Shown piece by piece: positions 8,846 to 16,815 of a stretch of 64,000 nucleotides of DNA. Made by a program: the position numbers and the translations under genes. How positions within the stretch are numbered: position 1 is the stretch's first letter; every line of letters begins with the position of its first letter. Source of the DNA: Lachnoclostridium sp. UBA1175 (GTDB lineage: Bacteria > Bacillota > Clostridia > Lachnospirales > Lachnospiraceae); NCBI GenBank assembly GCA_002311665.1, contig DBYX01000019.1:1-64000 (forward strand). The letters run 5' to 3'. Under the pieces are notes generated by a model that saw only the letters and a list, made by a program, of their open reading frames with translations, was not told the origin of the DNA and made no database searches.

Positions 8846-9391
8846 TCAGATCTGAACCTGCAGCAAATCCTTCTGCAGTTCGTCGAGCTGGGTGCGCACG
8901 CTCGCATCGAGCACACGGTCGCCGATGCGGATCACGATGCCGCCGATCAGGTCGCGGTCGATCGCGTAATCCACCTCGAGTGTCCGGTACCCGGTCGTCT
9001 CCAGGATCTTCTTCTCCACACGGGCGCGCTGTTCCGCCGAAAGGGCAAGCGGTGTCGTCACCTTCACGATGCCGATTCCCTTGTACTCCTTCGCCTCGCG
9101 GATCATATCCCGGAGCATGTCCGGCAACTCCCTGTGACGCCCGTTGCGCACGGCGAGCACAAGAAATCCCGTCATATCGTCGCTGACTCTGCCGCCGAAG
9201 CACTGCTCGGTAAATGCCTGCTTCTCCTCCGGCGTGATCTTCGGATGCTCATACAACTTGAGAACATCCGGATTGTCCGCAAGCACCGACGCAACGGTCT
9301 GCGCTTCCGCCAAGAGCCGATCGACGGTTCCCTCCGCGACGGCAATCTCAAACATGGCGTGACCGTATGTGCTGCTCACTACCCCTGCCAT
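8846..9391 (-). CDS. atpH: F1 ATP synthase delta subunit
   Basis: This is the peripheral-stalk subunit that ties F1 to the b subunits, 181 residues. The N-terminal helical bundle starts TYGHAMFEIAVAEG, and the C-terminal part carries the family signature around YRTLEVDYAIDRDLIGGIVIRIGDRVLDASVR. Its start overlaps the end of atpF by 13 bp, typical translational coupling in this operon. Confidence 0.95.
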   Translation of the reverse strand: MAGVVSSTYGHAMFEIAVAEGTVDRLLAEAQTVASVLADNPDVLKLYEHPKITPEEKQAFTEQCFGGRVSDDMTGFLVLAVRNGRHRELPDMLRDMIREAKEYKGIGIVKVTTPLALSAEQRARVEKKILETTGYRTLEVDYAIDRDLIGGIVIRIGDRVLDASVRTQLDELQKDLLQVQI

Positions 9392-9945
9392 GTTGAATCA
9401 CCCATTTCCTTAAGAACCGAATCCAAAAGCTGTTCCTGTTTCTCGGCGGTCATGCTCTCCGAGACAAACCGTCCGGCCATCTCCGCCGCAACCGTGATCA
9501 TTTCCTTCTTCACGTCGTCCCGAACCTTGCTCTTCTCCAGCTCGATCTCGCGCTGGGTGCGCTCCATGATGCGGGAAGCCTCCGCGTTCGCCGCGTCGAG
9601 AATTTCGCTCTCGCGCCGCTTCGCCTTGCGCTTACCGTCGCTCAGGATGCGGTCCACCTCCGCGTCGGCGTCCTTCAGGCGGGCATCATACTCCGCCTTG
9701 AACTCCATCGCCTCCCTCTTCTCCTCAGCCGCGGTGGCGAGGTCGGAAGCGATGCGCTCCTGACGCTTGCGCAGGAAATCCCTCGCGGGATTGAACACAA
9801 AATAGGACAACAGGAAGAACAGGAAAAACACGGCAAGCGCCAGGATCAGGGCGTCGAAGACAATCTGCAGGTCAAGCCCGAAGATTTTCCCGTTCAGCTC
9901 CTCATCCGTCGCCAGGAAAGCCAAATGTGCCATCAAACCGTTCAC
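9379..9945 (-). CDS. atpF: Fo ATP synthase b subunit
   Basis: This peripheral-stalk subunit has 188 residues. A single membrane helix at about residues 26-50 (LQIVFDALILALAVFFLFFLLSYF) is followed by a long charged coiled coil, rich in Glu, Lys, Arg and Ala, to the C terminus. It acts as a stator holding alpha3beta3 against the rotor. It overlaps atpH at its 3' end. The start could be ATG 9945 or the ATG four codons later; the membrane helix is unaffected. Confidence 0.94.
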   Translation of the reverse strand: MNGLMAHLAFLATDEELNGKIFGLDLQIVFDALILALAVFFLFFLLSYFVFNPARDFLRKRQERIASDLATAAEEKREAMEFKAEYDARLKDADAEVDRILSDGKRKAKRRESEILDAANAEASRIMERTQREIELEKSKVRDDVKKEMITVAAEMAGRFVSESMTAEKQEQLLDSVLKEMGDSTWQG

Positions 9946-10049
9946 TGTTCCCTCCTCTTCGACAGCGCTTGCGCGGCCGCCGAATGATGTGTTTCGCTAA
10001 TCGTCAAATCCCGTGCCGGCACGCCGGAGCGGGGTTCGAAATATAAGGC

Positions 10050-10307
10050 TTAAGCCCAGGGATTAACGAAGATAAGCAAGATCGCAACAATGAGGGAATA
10101 CAGACCGGTCGTCTCCGCGATCGCCTGTCCGAGGATCATGGTACCCATAACGGTTCCTCTCGCTCCGGGGTTGCGGCCTACTGCGGCAGCACCCTGGCCG
10201 GCTGCAATACCCTGGCCGATTCCGGGGCCGAGGCCGGCGATCATTGCGATACCTGCGCCGAGAGCGGAGCAGCCCTGTACGAATTCCTTGTTGAAAATAC
10301 CATCCAT
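10050..10307 (-). CDS. atpE: Fo ATP synthase c subunit with sodium-type ligands
   Basis: This is the rotor-ring subunit, 85 residues and two membrane helices joined by a polar loop (RNPGARG). The ion-binding glutamate is Glu65. Gln32 in PGIGQG and Thr66 (AETTGLY) match the positions that, with Glu65, coordinate sodium in the c ring of Ilyobacter tartaricus (Gln32, Glu65, Ser66). I therefore infer a Na+-coupled enzyme; residue positions are seen in the sequence, ion choice is inference. It lies 57 bp after atpB, with an 85-bp gap before atpF. Confidence 0.96.
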   Translation of the reverse strand: MDGIFNKEFVQGCSALGAGIAMIAGLGPGIGQGIAAGQGAAAVGRNPGARGTVMGTMILGQAIAETTGLYSLIVAILLIFVNPWA

Positions 10308-10364
10308 TGTGAAAACCTCCTGTGTGTTTGTTGTGGCCTTTCGTCGGCCGTAATGGATTGTGAA

Positions 10365-11108
10365 TTACTCGTCAAAATTTTTCGAGATGAAGACCATGGT
10401 CAACATCGTAAATACATATGCCTGGATCGCGCCGGAGAACAGGTCGAAGTAGACGTGCAGCGCGCCGGGCCATAGGATCAGCAGGAACTGCGGCAGAAGG
10501 TTGTACAGAAGGCCCATGATGACCGTACCGCACAGCACGTTGCCGAACAGACGGAGCGACATCGAGATCGGTGTCGAGATCTCGCCGATGATGTTGATCG
10601 GCGTCAGCGGGATCGGATCGAACAATCCCGTGATGTGCTTCATCTTCTGGTACTTGAATCCGTTTATGTGGATCAGGAAAAATGTGATCATCGCCAGACC
10701 GAATGTCACGCCGTAGTCCGCAGTCGGCGGCCGCAGTCCAAAGACACCCGAGATGTTCGAAAAGAAGATGAACAACAGCAGCGTACCGATGTAGTTGCGG
10801 AATTTGCCGCCGTGCTTCTCTCCCATGTTCGACATCGTTGTGTTGTCGATGAAGGAGACGATCGTCTCAATGATTGTCATGCAAATGCCCGGCTTTCCGT
10901 ACGGATCCGACTTGCGGATCACGCGGTTGGCGAGGATGGCAAGCACGGTGATCGCAATGACCAGGATCAGCAGCGCGATGTGCGTCGATGTGATCCAAAA
11001 CCGGTATCCGAACAGTTTGAACGAGCCGTATCCGTTGATACCGATCTTCGTGCCGATGTCATCGCTCTGCGACGCCAACACCGGAAGCATTCCGCTTATT
11101 AAACTCAC
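10365..11108 (-). CDS. atpB: Fo ATP synthase a subunit
   Basis: This integral membrane subunit forms the ion half-channels next to the c ring. It has about 247 residues and five to six membrane helices. The essential arginine lies in SMSLRLFGNVLCG, and the C-terminal helix AYVFTMLTMVFIS is typical. The start is taken as GTG 11108, directly after AAGGAAGGTGAT; a TTG at 11132 would add eight residues but places the ribosome site inside the gene. It follows the atpI-like gene by 70 bp. Confidence 0.94.
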   Translation of the reverse strand: MSLISGMLPVLASQSDDIGTKIGINGYGSFKLFGYRFWITSTHIALLILVIAITVLAILANRVIRKSDPYGKPGICMTIIETIVSFIDNTTMSNMGEKHGGKFRNYIGTLLLFIFFSNISGVFGLRPPTADYGVTFGLAMITFFLIHINGFKYQKMKHITGLFDPIPLTPINIIGEISTPISMSLRLFGNVLCGTVIMGLLYNLLPQFLLILWPGALHVYFDLFSGAIQAYVFTMLTMVFISKNFDE

Positions 11109-11178
11109 TATATCACCTTCCTTGGCGGTCAAAGATCAACCGCAGTTACACATTTTATCGATGACGGAACGGTCCGCG

Positions 11179-11754
11179 TTACCGCAGACCCATTTTCCGA
11201 CGGATCTTCGCAGTTAAGGGCTGCATATAGGCAGCCGGTTTGATCATTGCGACGGCGAGTATGCATCCGATGCCTGCCGTCTGTCCCAGGCCGACCATCA
11301 CGGCGATCAGCGCCAGGAGCACGACCGTGTACCGTATGGCCGAACGTCCTCTCGCGTAGCGCTCCGCCCGCTGAGGTTCCATGGTCAGTGCCCAGCCGAT
11401 GGACCGGTACATATGGACCAGCAGGTAGACGGCGACGACGGCTCCGACCGCAACGCCCGCGGCATATCGCCACACGGGACGGGCCCAGATCATTCCGACC
11501 AGCAGGAGCACGCACAGCGCGACACACCCGGCGATCAGGTCCCTGTGAACAGCCTCGGCCTCGCGAAGCTCCTCGTACGCCCGCTCGCTGTTCTCCTCGA
11601 TCGGATCGACCACGCGGTTTTCCTCCTCCGCCTCGGCCTCCTCCTCGGAGATCTCCCGGTCGATGTCCTCCGGGTCGCGGAGCTCCGTGCTTCCGCTGTA
11701 GGACATCTCGCGCATCACATCCCGCAGACGGGGTTGTTTTCTTCGTCCAAACAT
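11179..11754 (-). CDS. ATP synthase subunit I-like membrane protein (AtpI/UncI type)
   Basis: This is a four-helix membrane protein of about 191 residues, just before atpB, the usual place of AtpI, which helps assemble the c ring. An acidic N-terminal region (residues 20-70, many Glu and Asp) is longer than usual. Membrane helices follow at about 75-95, 97-120, 137-155 and 157-175. The start ATG 11754 has GGAGG five bases upstream; an upstream in-frame start at 11790 would lack this. The assignment rests on position, size and topology rather than a catalytic motif. Confidence 0.75.
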   Translation of the reverse strand: MFGRRKQPRLRDVMREMSYSGSTELRDPEDIDREISEEEAEAEEENRVVDPIEENSERAYEELREAEAVHRDLIAGCVALCVLLLVGMIWARPVWRYAAGVAVGAVVAVYLLVHMYRSIGWALTMEPQRAERYARGRSAIRYTVVLLALIAVMVGLGQTAGIGCILAVAMIKPAAYMQPLTAKIRRKMGLR

Positions 11755-11803
11755 CGCAACCTCCGTGGGCATCTCCGTTGGCGGACTCATCGCCCGCGCA
11801 CCG

Positions 11804-12166
11804 TTACCGGCTCACACTCTCGCGATCTTCCTCCCCGGACTCCGCTGCCTCGCTCTTACTCAGCTTCCACCGGCGGAACTCCGCTTCGGCTTCCGCCTGC
11901 TTCGCGTCCTTCGCTTCCGGCGCGGGTTGCTCCGGATCCTTCGCGTACCGCTCCACAAGCGCCCAGGTGCTGCGGAATCCTGCCGCGATGCCTAAAAACA
12001 GGCCGACGATCGTGAGCACGGGAAGTGTATGAAACAGCCGATCCGCCCCGTATCCGAGCAGTCCTCCGACGGCCAGCGCAGACACCATGCACAGTCCGAT
12101 CTGCGTCACCAGAAACAGCATCCGCATCGTTTCGCCGGTTTGCTTTTTCTTCCGCTGATCGCGCAT
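11804..12166 (-). CDS. AtpZ/AtpI-type small membrane protein, first gene of the atp operon
   Basis: This 120-residue protein has two membrane helices (about 15-37 and 45-67) joined by the short loop GYGADRLFHT, then a charged Ala/Glu-rich tail. This is the AtpZ layout; AtpZ and AtpI together are proposed to form a Ca/Mg transporter or an assembly factor for the ATPase. Start ATG 12166 follows GGAAAGGA. It is separated by 49 bp from the atpI-like gene and sits just downstream of the putative operon promoter. Confidence 0.75.
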   Translation of the reverse strand: MRDQRKKKQTGETMRMLFLVTQIGLCMVSALAVGGLLGYGADRLFHTLPVLTIVGLFLGIAAGFRSTWALVERYAKDPEQPAPEAKDAKQAEAEAEFRRWKLSKSEAAESGEEDRESVSR

Positions 12167-12204
12167 TGTGTCCGTCCTTTCCGAAAATCAGCCCATACAC
12201 AGTT

Positions 12205-12233
12205 ACTATAGCACTTTTCTTTCGCAAGTTCCA
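12205..12233 (-). promoter_or_regulatory. Putative promoter of the atp operon
   Basis: On the minus strand TGGAAC (12233-12228), a 17-bp spacer and TATAGT (12210-12205) lie about 40 bp before the first atp gene. The -10 is good and the -35 weak, so this is tentative. Confidence 0.5.
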
Positions 12234-12249
12234 TATAATTTTTCTAAAG

Positions 12250-12287
12250 TTTCGAAAAATAAAGCGCACCGGCTGTTCCGGTGCGCC
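12250..12287 (-). terminator. Intrinsic terminator after the PIG-L gene
   Basis: GCGCACCGG and CCGGTGCGC (12264-12272, 12278-12286) form a 9-bp GC stem followed on the minus strand by TTTATTTTT. It separates the deacetylase gene from the atp operon. Confidence 0.85.
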
Positions 12288-12299
12288 CTGCTGTTTCCG

Positions 12300-13985
12300 T
12301 TATTCCGTCTGCTGCCCGCCGACTTCCCGTCTGCGCCGCATATTGCGAAGCTTTGCTCTCTTGCGTTTCATGCGGTTTCGCTGGCGTATGCAGATGCACG
12401 CGAACACCGCCGCGACGAGGCACAATGCAACGAGTCCGACGATCCGCAGTGTCTTGTTGCGGGAATCGGTCTTCTCCTGCTGCTTCTCTGCCTCCTCGGC
12501 CTTGCGGGCTTCCTCCGCGAGACGTGCCTCCTCGGCCTTCCGGGCCTCCTCCGCGAGGCGTGCTTCCTCGGCCTTCCGGGCCTCCTCCGCCAGACGCGCT
12601 TCCTCGGCCTTCCGGGCCTCCTCCGCGAGGCGTGCCTCCTCGGCCTTCCGCTCCTCCTCGGCGATGCGCTCCTGCTCCTCGTATGTCACCACATTCTCGA
12701 GCATATTGTTGCCGGTGTCGAGGCCGACCGTCGTGCGGAACAGACCGAAGTCCGCCGCGCTGTACTCGTAGTCGTCGGAGACGTAGAACCAGCACCACTG
12801 CTGCGACTCGTGCTTCTTGTATGCGGCCTTCGCCACCTCGAGCGCAGTTTTGCCGCCGAACTCCGAGAGGGACTCGCGCATGTTCATGCGGAGCTTGTTC
12901 TCCCCGTAGAGGTGGAAATATGTCTTCGGCGTATCCCAGGTCCCGTACTGTGCCGCTGACTCCGGGTAGATCGTCGCGTCCGCGGTGAGCTCCAGCACCG
13001 CCTGTGTCGCGGCGTTGAAGATCATATGCCCGCCGTGTCCGTACTCGCCCTTGATATCGTGCGTGACGATCACAAGCGGCTTGAAGCGGCGGATGGTCTC
13101 GCACACGCGCTCCTTCAGTTTCTCAAAATCATAATGCTTCTTCGCGCCCTCGAGGGACGTGGAATATTTGTCCGGAAAATCCAGATTGACCGGGTAGTTG
13201 CGGATGCCGCTCGCCCACAGACCGTCGAGTTTCTCGTGCTCGCGCACCGGCTCCGTGCCCCAGAACTCGCACATATACGCGACCTGTACACGGCGCTTCT
13301 CCTGCCCGCCGTACTGCGCCAGCACGCCGCCCATAAAGAGCACTTCATCGTCCGCGTGCGTCGACAGCACAAGGATATCCGCCGCCTCGAGCGACGGCTG
13401 CCACACCTGCACATCCGCGGGCAGCCTGCCCTCGGAATATGCGTCGATCTCGCTCACATAGACCGAATCCTCGATGTGGATCGTCACCTCGGTCGCCGGT
13501 TCCGCAAGCGCGACATAGTCGTGCAGATAGCCGTTCTCCCCGTGCTCCTCCGTGCGGTCGTTGTATGTCAATGTGTAAGGAACCACCGCCGAGCCCCAGC
13601 GGATATACAGGCCGTACATCGGCTCCTCCGCGGTGACCTTGAGGGTTTCGCCCTTCTTAAACTGTACTCTCGATTTGTTGGAGGCATCGCGCAGCTTGCT
13701 CTGCGTGCTGCCCTTGGCATTTTTCACGGTGATCTTGATCGAAGCCGCATCCTTCTCCGGCTCCTTGGTTTCGCCGGTGTCGTCGCCGTCGTTCACGTCG
13801 CGCGCCGCCGAAGCGGAAACCGTCACGCCGGCCGCGTCCCGTCCTCCGGACAAAACGATCAAAAGCGCAAGGACAACCGGAAGTGCCATACGCACCGCCG
13901 CGCCGCCAAGCGCCCGCAACCACTGCCGAATCCGGCCGATCCATTGTCTGAAGAATGCCCGCATTCCGAACTGTCTCCTCCGCAC
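12300..13985 (-). CDS. Membrane-anchored PIG-L family deacetylase with coiled-coil stalk
   Basis: This is an extracytoplasmic Zn-dependent N-acetylglucosaminyl deacetylase-type protein of 561 residues. The N terminus is positively charged with a membrane segment at about residues 33-45. A beta-rich region comes next (about 65-180), then a PIG-L/LmbE domain from residue ~195: STHADDEVLFMGG matches the Zn-binding AHPDDE motif, and GHGGHMIF holds later metal ligands. After about residue 440 a coiled coil of repeated EEARLAEEARKA units runs to a C-terminal membrane helix (residues ~512-532) and a basic tail. Substrate unknown; a cell-wall or surface glycan is plausible. A later start (MRAFFRQW, residue 8) is possible. 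Confidence 0.85.
   Translation of the reverse strand: MRRRQFGMRAFFRQWIGRIRQWLRALGGAAVRMALPVVLALLIVLSGGRDAAGVTVSASAARDVNDGDDTGETKEPEKDAASIKITVKNAKGSTQSKLRDASNKSRVQFKKGETLKVTAEEPMYGLYIRWGSAVVPYTLTYNDRTEEHGENGYLHDYVALAEPATEVTIHIEDSVYVSEIDAYSEGRLPADVQVWQPSLEAADILVLSTHADDEVLFMGGVLAQYGGQEKRRVQVAYMCEFWGTEPVREHEKLDGLWASGIRNYPVNLDFPDKYSTSLEGAKKHYDFEKLKERVCETIRRFKPLVIVTHDIKGEYGHGGHMIFNAATQAVLELTADATIYPESAAQYGTWDTPKTYFHLYGENKLRMNMRESLSEFGGKTALEVAKAAYKKHESQQWCWFYVSDDYEYSAADFGLFRTTVGLDTGNNMLENVVTYEEQERIAEEERKAEEARLAEEARKAEEARLAEEARKAEEARLAEEARKAEEARLAEEARKAEEAEKQQEKTDSRNKTLRIVGLVALCLVAAVFACICIRQRNRMKRKRAKLRNMRRRREVGGQQTE
12490..12665. repeat. 36-bp tandem repeat encoding the coiled coil of the PIG-L protein
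   Basis: About four and a half near-identical 36-bp units (GCCTTCCGGGCCTCCTCCGC core) encode the 12-residue EEARLAEEARKA repeats. The identity at DNA level suggests recent expansion, so length may vary between strains. Confidence 0.85.
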
Positions 13986-14022
13986 ACCGCAGGGCCTTGC
14001 CCCGCAGTTCTCTCTCCGACGC

Positions 14023-14547
14023 CTACGCGTTCAGCAGATCCTCAAGCGTCGCGTCCTTCGCGGGATAAATCCCCGCCTCCGCGTTGATCAGCACCTGCTG
14101 CAACGCCGGAAAATGCCCCCGGTATATGATCCTCAGCAGATCGTCGGTCCTCCGCAGCGAATCCGCGAGGAGCTCCGGCGCGATCTCGCCGCGGCGCAGC
14201 ACGTCGCCCGCCTCACCGAGATCCCAGATCTGAAGCTTGCCGTCCGGGTACACCACTATGTCAACCAACAGGTCCGCGAAAACCGTTCCGCCGTCCTCGC
14301 CCGGCTCCGCGGCAATGATGTCGCAGTACCAGTACAGAAGCTCGCCGTTCTCCCGCAGGAAGCGGCTGATCTTCATCCCGTTCTCGGGCAGATACAGCGA
14401 GGTTCCGCGGGCAAGTTCCTTCTTCGGGCGCAGCGTCTTCCAGGAGGTGATCAGCATATGCTCACCCTCGAACAGCCGAACATCGTCCGAAAGCTCAATG
14501 CACTCCTTCGGACAGTATCGTTTGCGGAAAATTCTCGAAAAATCCAT
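14023..14547 (-). CDS. DUF402 domain protein
   Basis: This cytoplasmic protein of about 174 residues has the DUF402/FomD-like beta-barrel pattern: WYCDIIAAE followed by DLLVDIVVYPDGKLQIWDLGE, where acidic residues bind metal in characterised members that hydrolyse nucleoside di- and triphosphates. Family membership is read from these motifs; the substrate is not predictable. The start is put at ATG 14547 (MDFSRIF), though ATG 14559 is possible. Neighbours are the PIG-L gene downstream and rpiB upstream. Confidence 0.7.
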   Translation of the reverse strand: MDFSRIFRKRYCPKECIELSDDVRLFEGEHMLITSWKTLRPKKELARGTSLYLPENGMKISRFLRENGELLYWYCDIIAAEPGEDGGTVFADLLVDIVVYPDGKLQIWDLGEAGDVLRRGEIAPELLADSLRRTDDLLRIIYRGHFPALQQVLINAEAGIYPAKDATLEDLLNA

Positions 14548-14607
14548 AGTGCCACCCATTTCCTTTTCGACAACGGCGCTTGCGCCTCCCCTGTAGTTAC
14601 GTCTCCG

Positions 14608-15045
14608 TCACTCTTCCTCCGTCTCCATCTGCCGGATCCGGTTGATGTGTCTCGGCGCGTTGGAGAACTCCGTGTTCAGGAACGTGTCAACGATCATCAG
14701 CGCAAGTCCGGGTCCCACGACACGGCCTCCCATCGCGAGCACATTGGCGTCGTTGTGCTGTCTCGTCGCCTCCGCGCTAAACACATCGTGGCAGACTGCG
14801 CAGCGGATGCCCTTGAACTTGTTGGCCGTGATGCTGATGCCGATGCCGGTGCCGCAGATCAGGATTCCCTTCTCACACTCACCGGAGAGCACCGCCTTCG
14901 CGACGCGCTTCGCGTAGATGGGGTAATCCGTCGCCTCGGTCGAGTCCGTACCGAAGTCGCGGAACTCCACGCCCTTCTCCGTGAGATGGGCCTTGACCTC
15001 CTGCATCAGTTCAAATCCGCCGTGATCACATCCTAAAGCTATCAT
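14608..15045 (-). CDS. rpiB: Ribose-5-phosphate isomerase B
   Basis: This isomerase interconverts ribose 5-phosphate and ribulose 5-phosphate in the pentose phosphate pathway; some RpiB/LacAB relatives act on other sugars. It has 145 residues. The motifs GCDHGGFELM near the N terminus, GTGIGISITANK with the catalytic-site loop, and the later RQHNDANVLAMGGRV are all present. ATG 15045 follows GGAGG by 8 bases; longer in-frame extensions have no family support. The gene overlaps the end of the phosphatase gene by 20 bp, the same order as ywlE-ywlF in Bacillus. Confidence 0.92.
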   Translation of the reverse strand: MIALGCDHGGFELMQEVKAHLTEKGVEFRDFGTDSTEATDYPIYAKRVAKAVLSGECEKGILICGTGIGISITANKFKGIRCAVCHDVFSAEATRQHNDANVLAMGGRVVGPGLALMIVDTFLNTEFSNAPRHINRIRQMETEEE

Positions 15046-15553
15046 CTTTTCTATCCTCCATAATCTCCTGTTCAAACAGCTGACTGCTGTCAAATGCATC
15101 GTTGGACGCAAGCATCTGCCGGATCGTCGGGATCGCCTCCGTGATCATCCGGTCGACGTCCTCGAAGCACCGCTCATAGTCGGCCTCCGTGCCGCCGTAC
15201 GGGTCCGTCACATCCTGCACTTCGCCCGCCAGCGCCGCCAGCGTGTACGCGGTCGCGTACGGAAAACGGGTGTTGAACCGCTTGCGGTCACGCTCCTCGA
15301 GCGCGATGACAAGCGTGCTGTCCGTGATGTCGCCGTTCCGGATCTCCATGCTGGTGTTTCTCACCATCTCGATCCCGTGCTTTGCGAGCACCGCCTCCGC
15401 CTTCGGGTTGCACGGCTCCTCGAACAGAACCACGATCCCCCTCGAAGCGACATACAAGGGCTCGCCCTCGTAGCGTGCGATGAACACATTTTCCGCGATC
15501 ATGGACAGGCATGTGTTATCGCCGCACACAAAAACAATCCGGTCAAATCTCAT
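15026..15553 (-). CDS. Low-molecular-weight protein tyrosine phosphatase-like protein, P-loop arginine missing
   Basis: This protein of 175 residues has the LMW phosphatase fold: an N-terminal phosphate loop VCGDNTCLS (Cys10) and the later acid motif DPYGG. The canonical loop is C-x5-R-S; here the seventh position is Leu16 (codon CTG), so the phosphate-binding arginine is absent. In Bacillus the gene at this position, ywlE, is a protein-arginine phosphatase that reverses McsB. Between sua5 and rpiB the synteny is clear, but activity is doubtful. It could be a sensor or inactive homologue, or use an altered mechanism. Confidence 0.8.
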   Translation of the reverse strand: MRFDRIVFVCGDNTCLSMIAENVFIARYEGEPLYVASRGIVVLFEEPCNPKAEAVLAKHGIEMVRNTSMEIRNGDITDSTLVIALEERDRKRFNTRFPYATAYTLAALAGEVQDVTDPYGGTEADYERCFEDVDRMITEAIPTIRQMLASNDAFDSSQLFEQEIMEDRKDDSFRM

Positions 15554-15651
15554 TCTCTTTCCTCCGCCGACCCGCGCGCCACTCTCCTCCGCGCAGACCG
15601 CTCATCATTTTTATATTACAGCGCCGAAAACCGTCCGCGTATGACGGCTCT

Positions 15652-16731
15652 TTATCGCGTGTCCGACGGCTCCCCGTCGACCGACACGATGCGGTATCCC
15701 GCGGCCTTCATCAGCCGGTTCATCACCGCCTGACCGACACCGGCCTCCGGAAAACTCTCGCCGAATATATACTCTGCCCCCATGCGGTCGAACTCCCGCA
15801 GCGTTCCGAACAGGTGCGATGCAATGCTCGCCTCCTCCTCGCGGTCACCGACGCTCTGTACGGTGAGTCCGTGATAGCTGTCCTTCGTCTCCTCCGACGC
15901 AAGCACCGCCACGCGGTAACCCTCCGCAAGTTTCGCCTCGGCCTCGCGTTGCACGCGCTCCGTGACTTTGCGAAGATCGCCCTCGAAGATCGTCAACTCG
16001 CCCTTCGGCGCGTAATGCCGGTATCGCATACCCGGAGCCCTCGCGACGATCGTCTCGTCTTTCACGCGCTTCACAACCGCGGGGTCGTACTCCGTCGCCG
16101 GAAGCACCTCGCGCAGCTGCTCGATCGTGATGAACCCGGGCCGCAGCACAAGCGGTGTCTCGCCTGTCAGGTCCACGATCGTGGACTCCAGGCCGATCGG
16201 CACGTCCCCGCCGTCAAGGATCATCGGGATCCTTCCCTGCAGGTCCTCGTATACGTGCTCCGCGCACGTCGGGCTCGGTCTGCCGCTCGCATTCGCCGAC
16301 GGCGCCGCGATATAGACGCCGCTCTCGCGGATCAGCATCGCCGCGACAGGATCGCTCGGCATACGGATGGCAACCGTCTGCAGTCCTCCCGTCGTCGCAT
16401 CCGGAACGATCGCTTTCTTATTGAGGATCATCGTCAGCGGGCCCGGCCAGAACCGCTCCGCCAGCGCCCACGCGCTCTCCGGGACTTCCCTCGCCAGCAC
16501 TGTCAGCGCGTCCGTCTCGGCGATGTGCACGATCAGCGGGTTGTCCGACGGACGCCCCTTGGCCGCATAGATTTTCCGCGAAGCGTCGGGATCCAGCGCG
16601 TCCCCGCCGAGACCGTACACGGTCTCCGTCGGAAAAGCCACCAGCTCCCCTGCCCGCAGAAGCCTCGCCGCCTCCGCAAAATCCTCTTTCTGCAAATGCT
16701 CCCGATCCACAGGGATCACCCGCGTCTCCAT
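15652..16731 (-). CDS. L-threonylcarbamoyladenylate synthase (Sua5 type)
   Basis: This enzyme makes threonylcarbamoyl-AMP from threonine, bicarbonate and ATP, the first step of t6A37 tRNA modification. At 359 residues it is the two-domain Sua5 form: a YrdC domain (FPTETVYGLGGDA, KGRPSDNPLIVHI, PSANASGRPSPT) up to about residue 210, then a linker with the motif PGMRYRHYAPKGEL and a C-terminal Sua5 domain. It is the first gene of the sua5 - phosphatase - rpiB cluster conserved in Firmicutes. Start ATG 16731 begins the domain immediately. Confidence 0.93.
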   Translation of the reverse strand: METRVIPVDREHLQKEDFAEAARLLRAGELVAFPTETVYGLGGDALDPDASRKIYAAKGRPSDNPLIVHIAETDALTVLAREVPESAWALAERFWPGPLTMILNKKAIVPDATTGGLQTVAIRMPSDPVAAMLIRESGVYIAAPSANASGRPSPTCAEHVYEDLQGRIPMILDGGDVPIGLESTIVDLTGETPLVLRPGFITIEQLREVLPATEYDPAVVKRVKDETIVARAPGMRYRHYAPKGELTIFEGDLRKVTERVQREAEAKLAEGYRVAVLASEETKDSYHGLTVQSVGDREEEASIASHLFGTLREFDRMGAEYIFGESFPEAGVGQAVMNRLMKAAGYRIVSVDGEPSDTR

Positions 16732-16815
16732 TCTGTCCGTTCCTTTCCCCGGCTGCCCCTCGGCGGACAGCCTTTCTCGAATGTCATTATATGCCCCCTT
16801 CGGTCAATAGTCAAA

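Noticed and set aside
12025..12959. Plus-strand frames rich in Ser/Arg/Leu opposite the PIG-L coiled coil
   Set aside because: Their repeats are the reverse reading of the 36-bp units coding for EEARLA/EEARKA.
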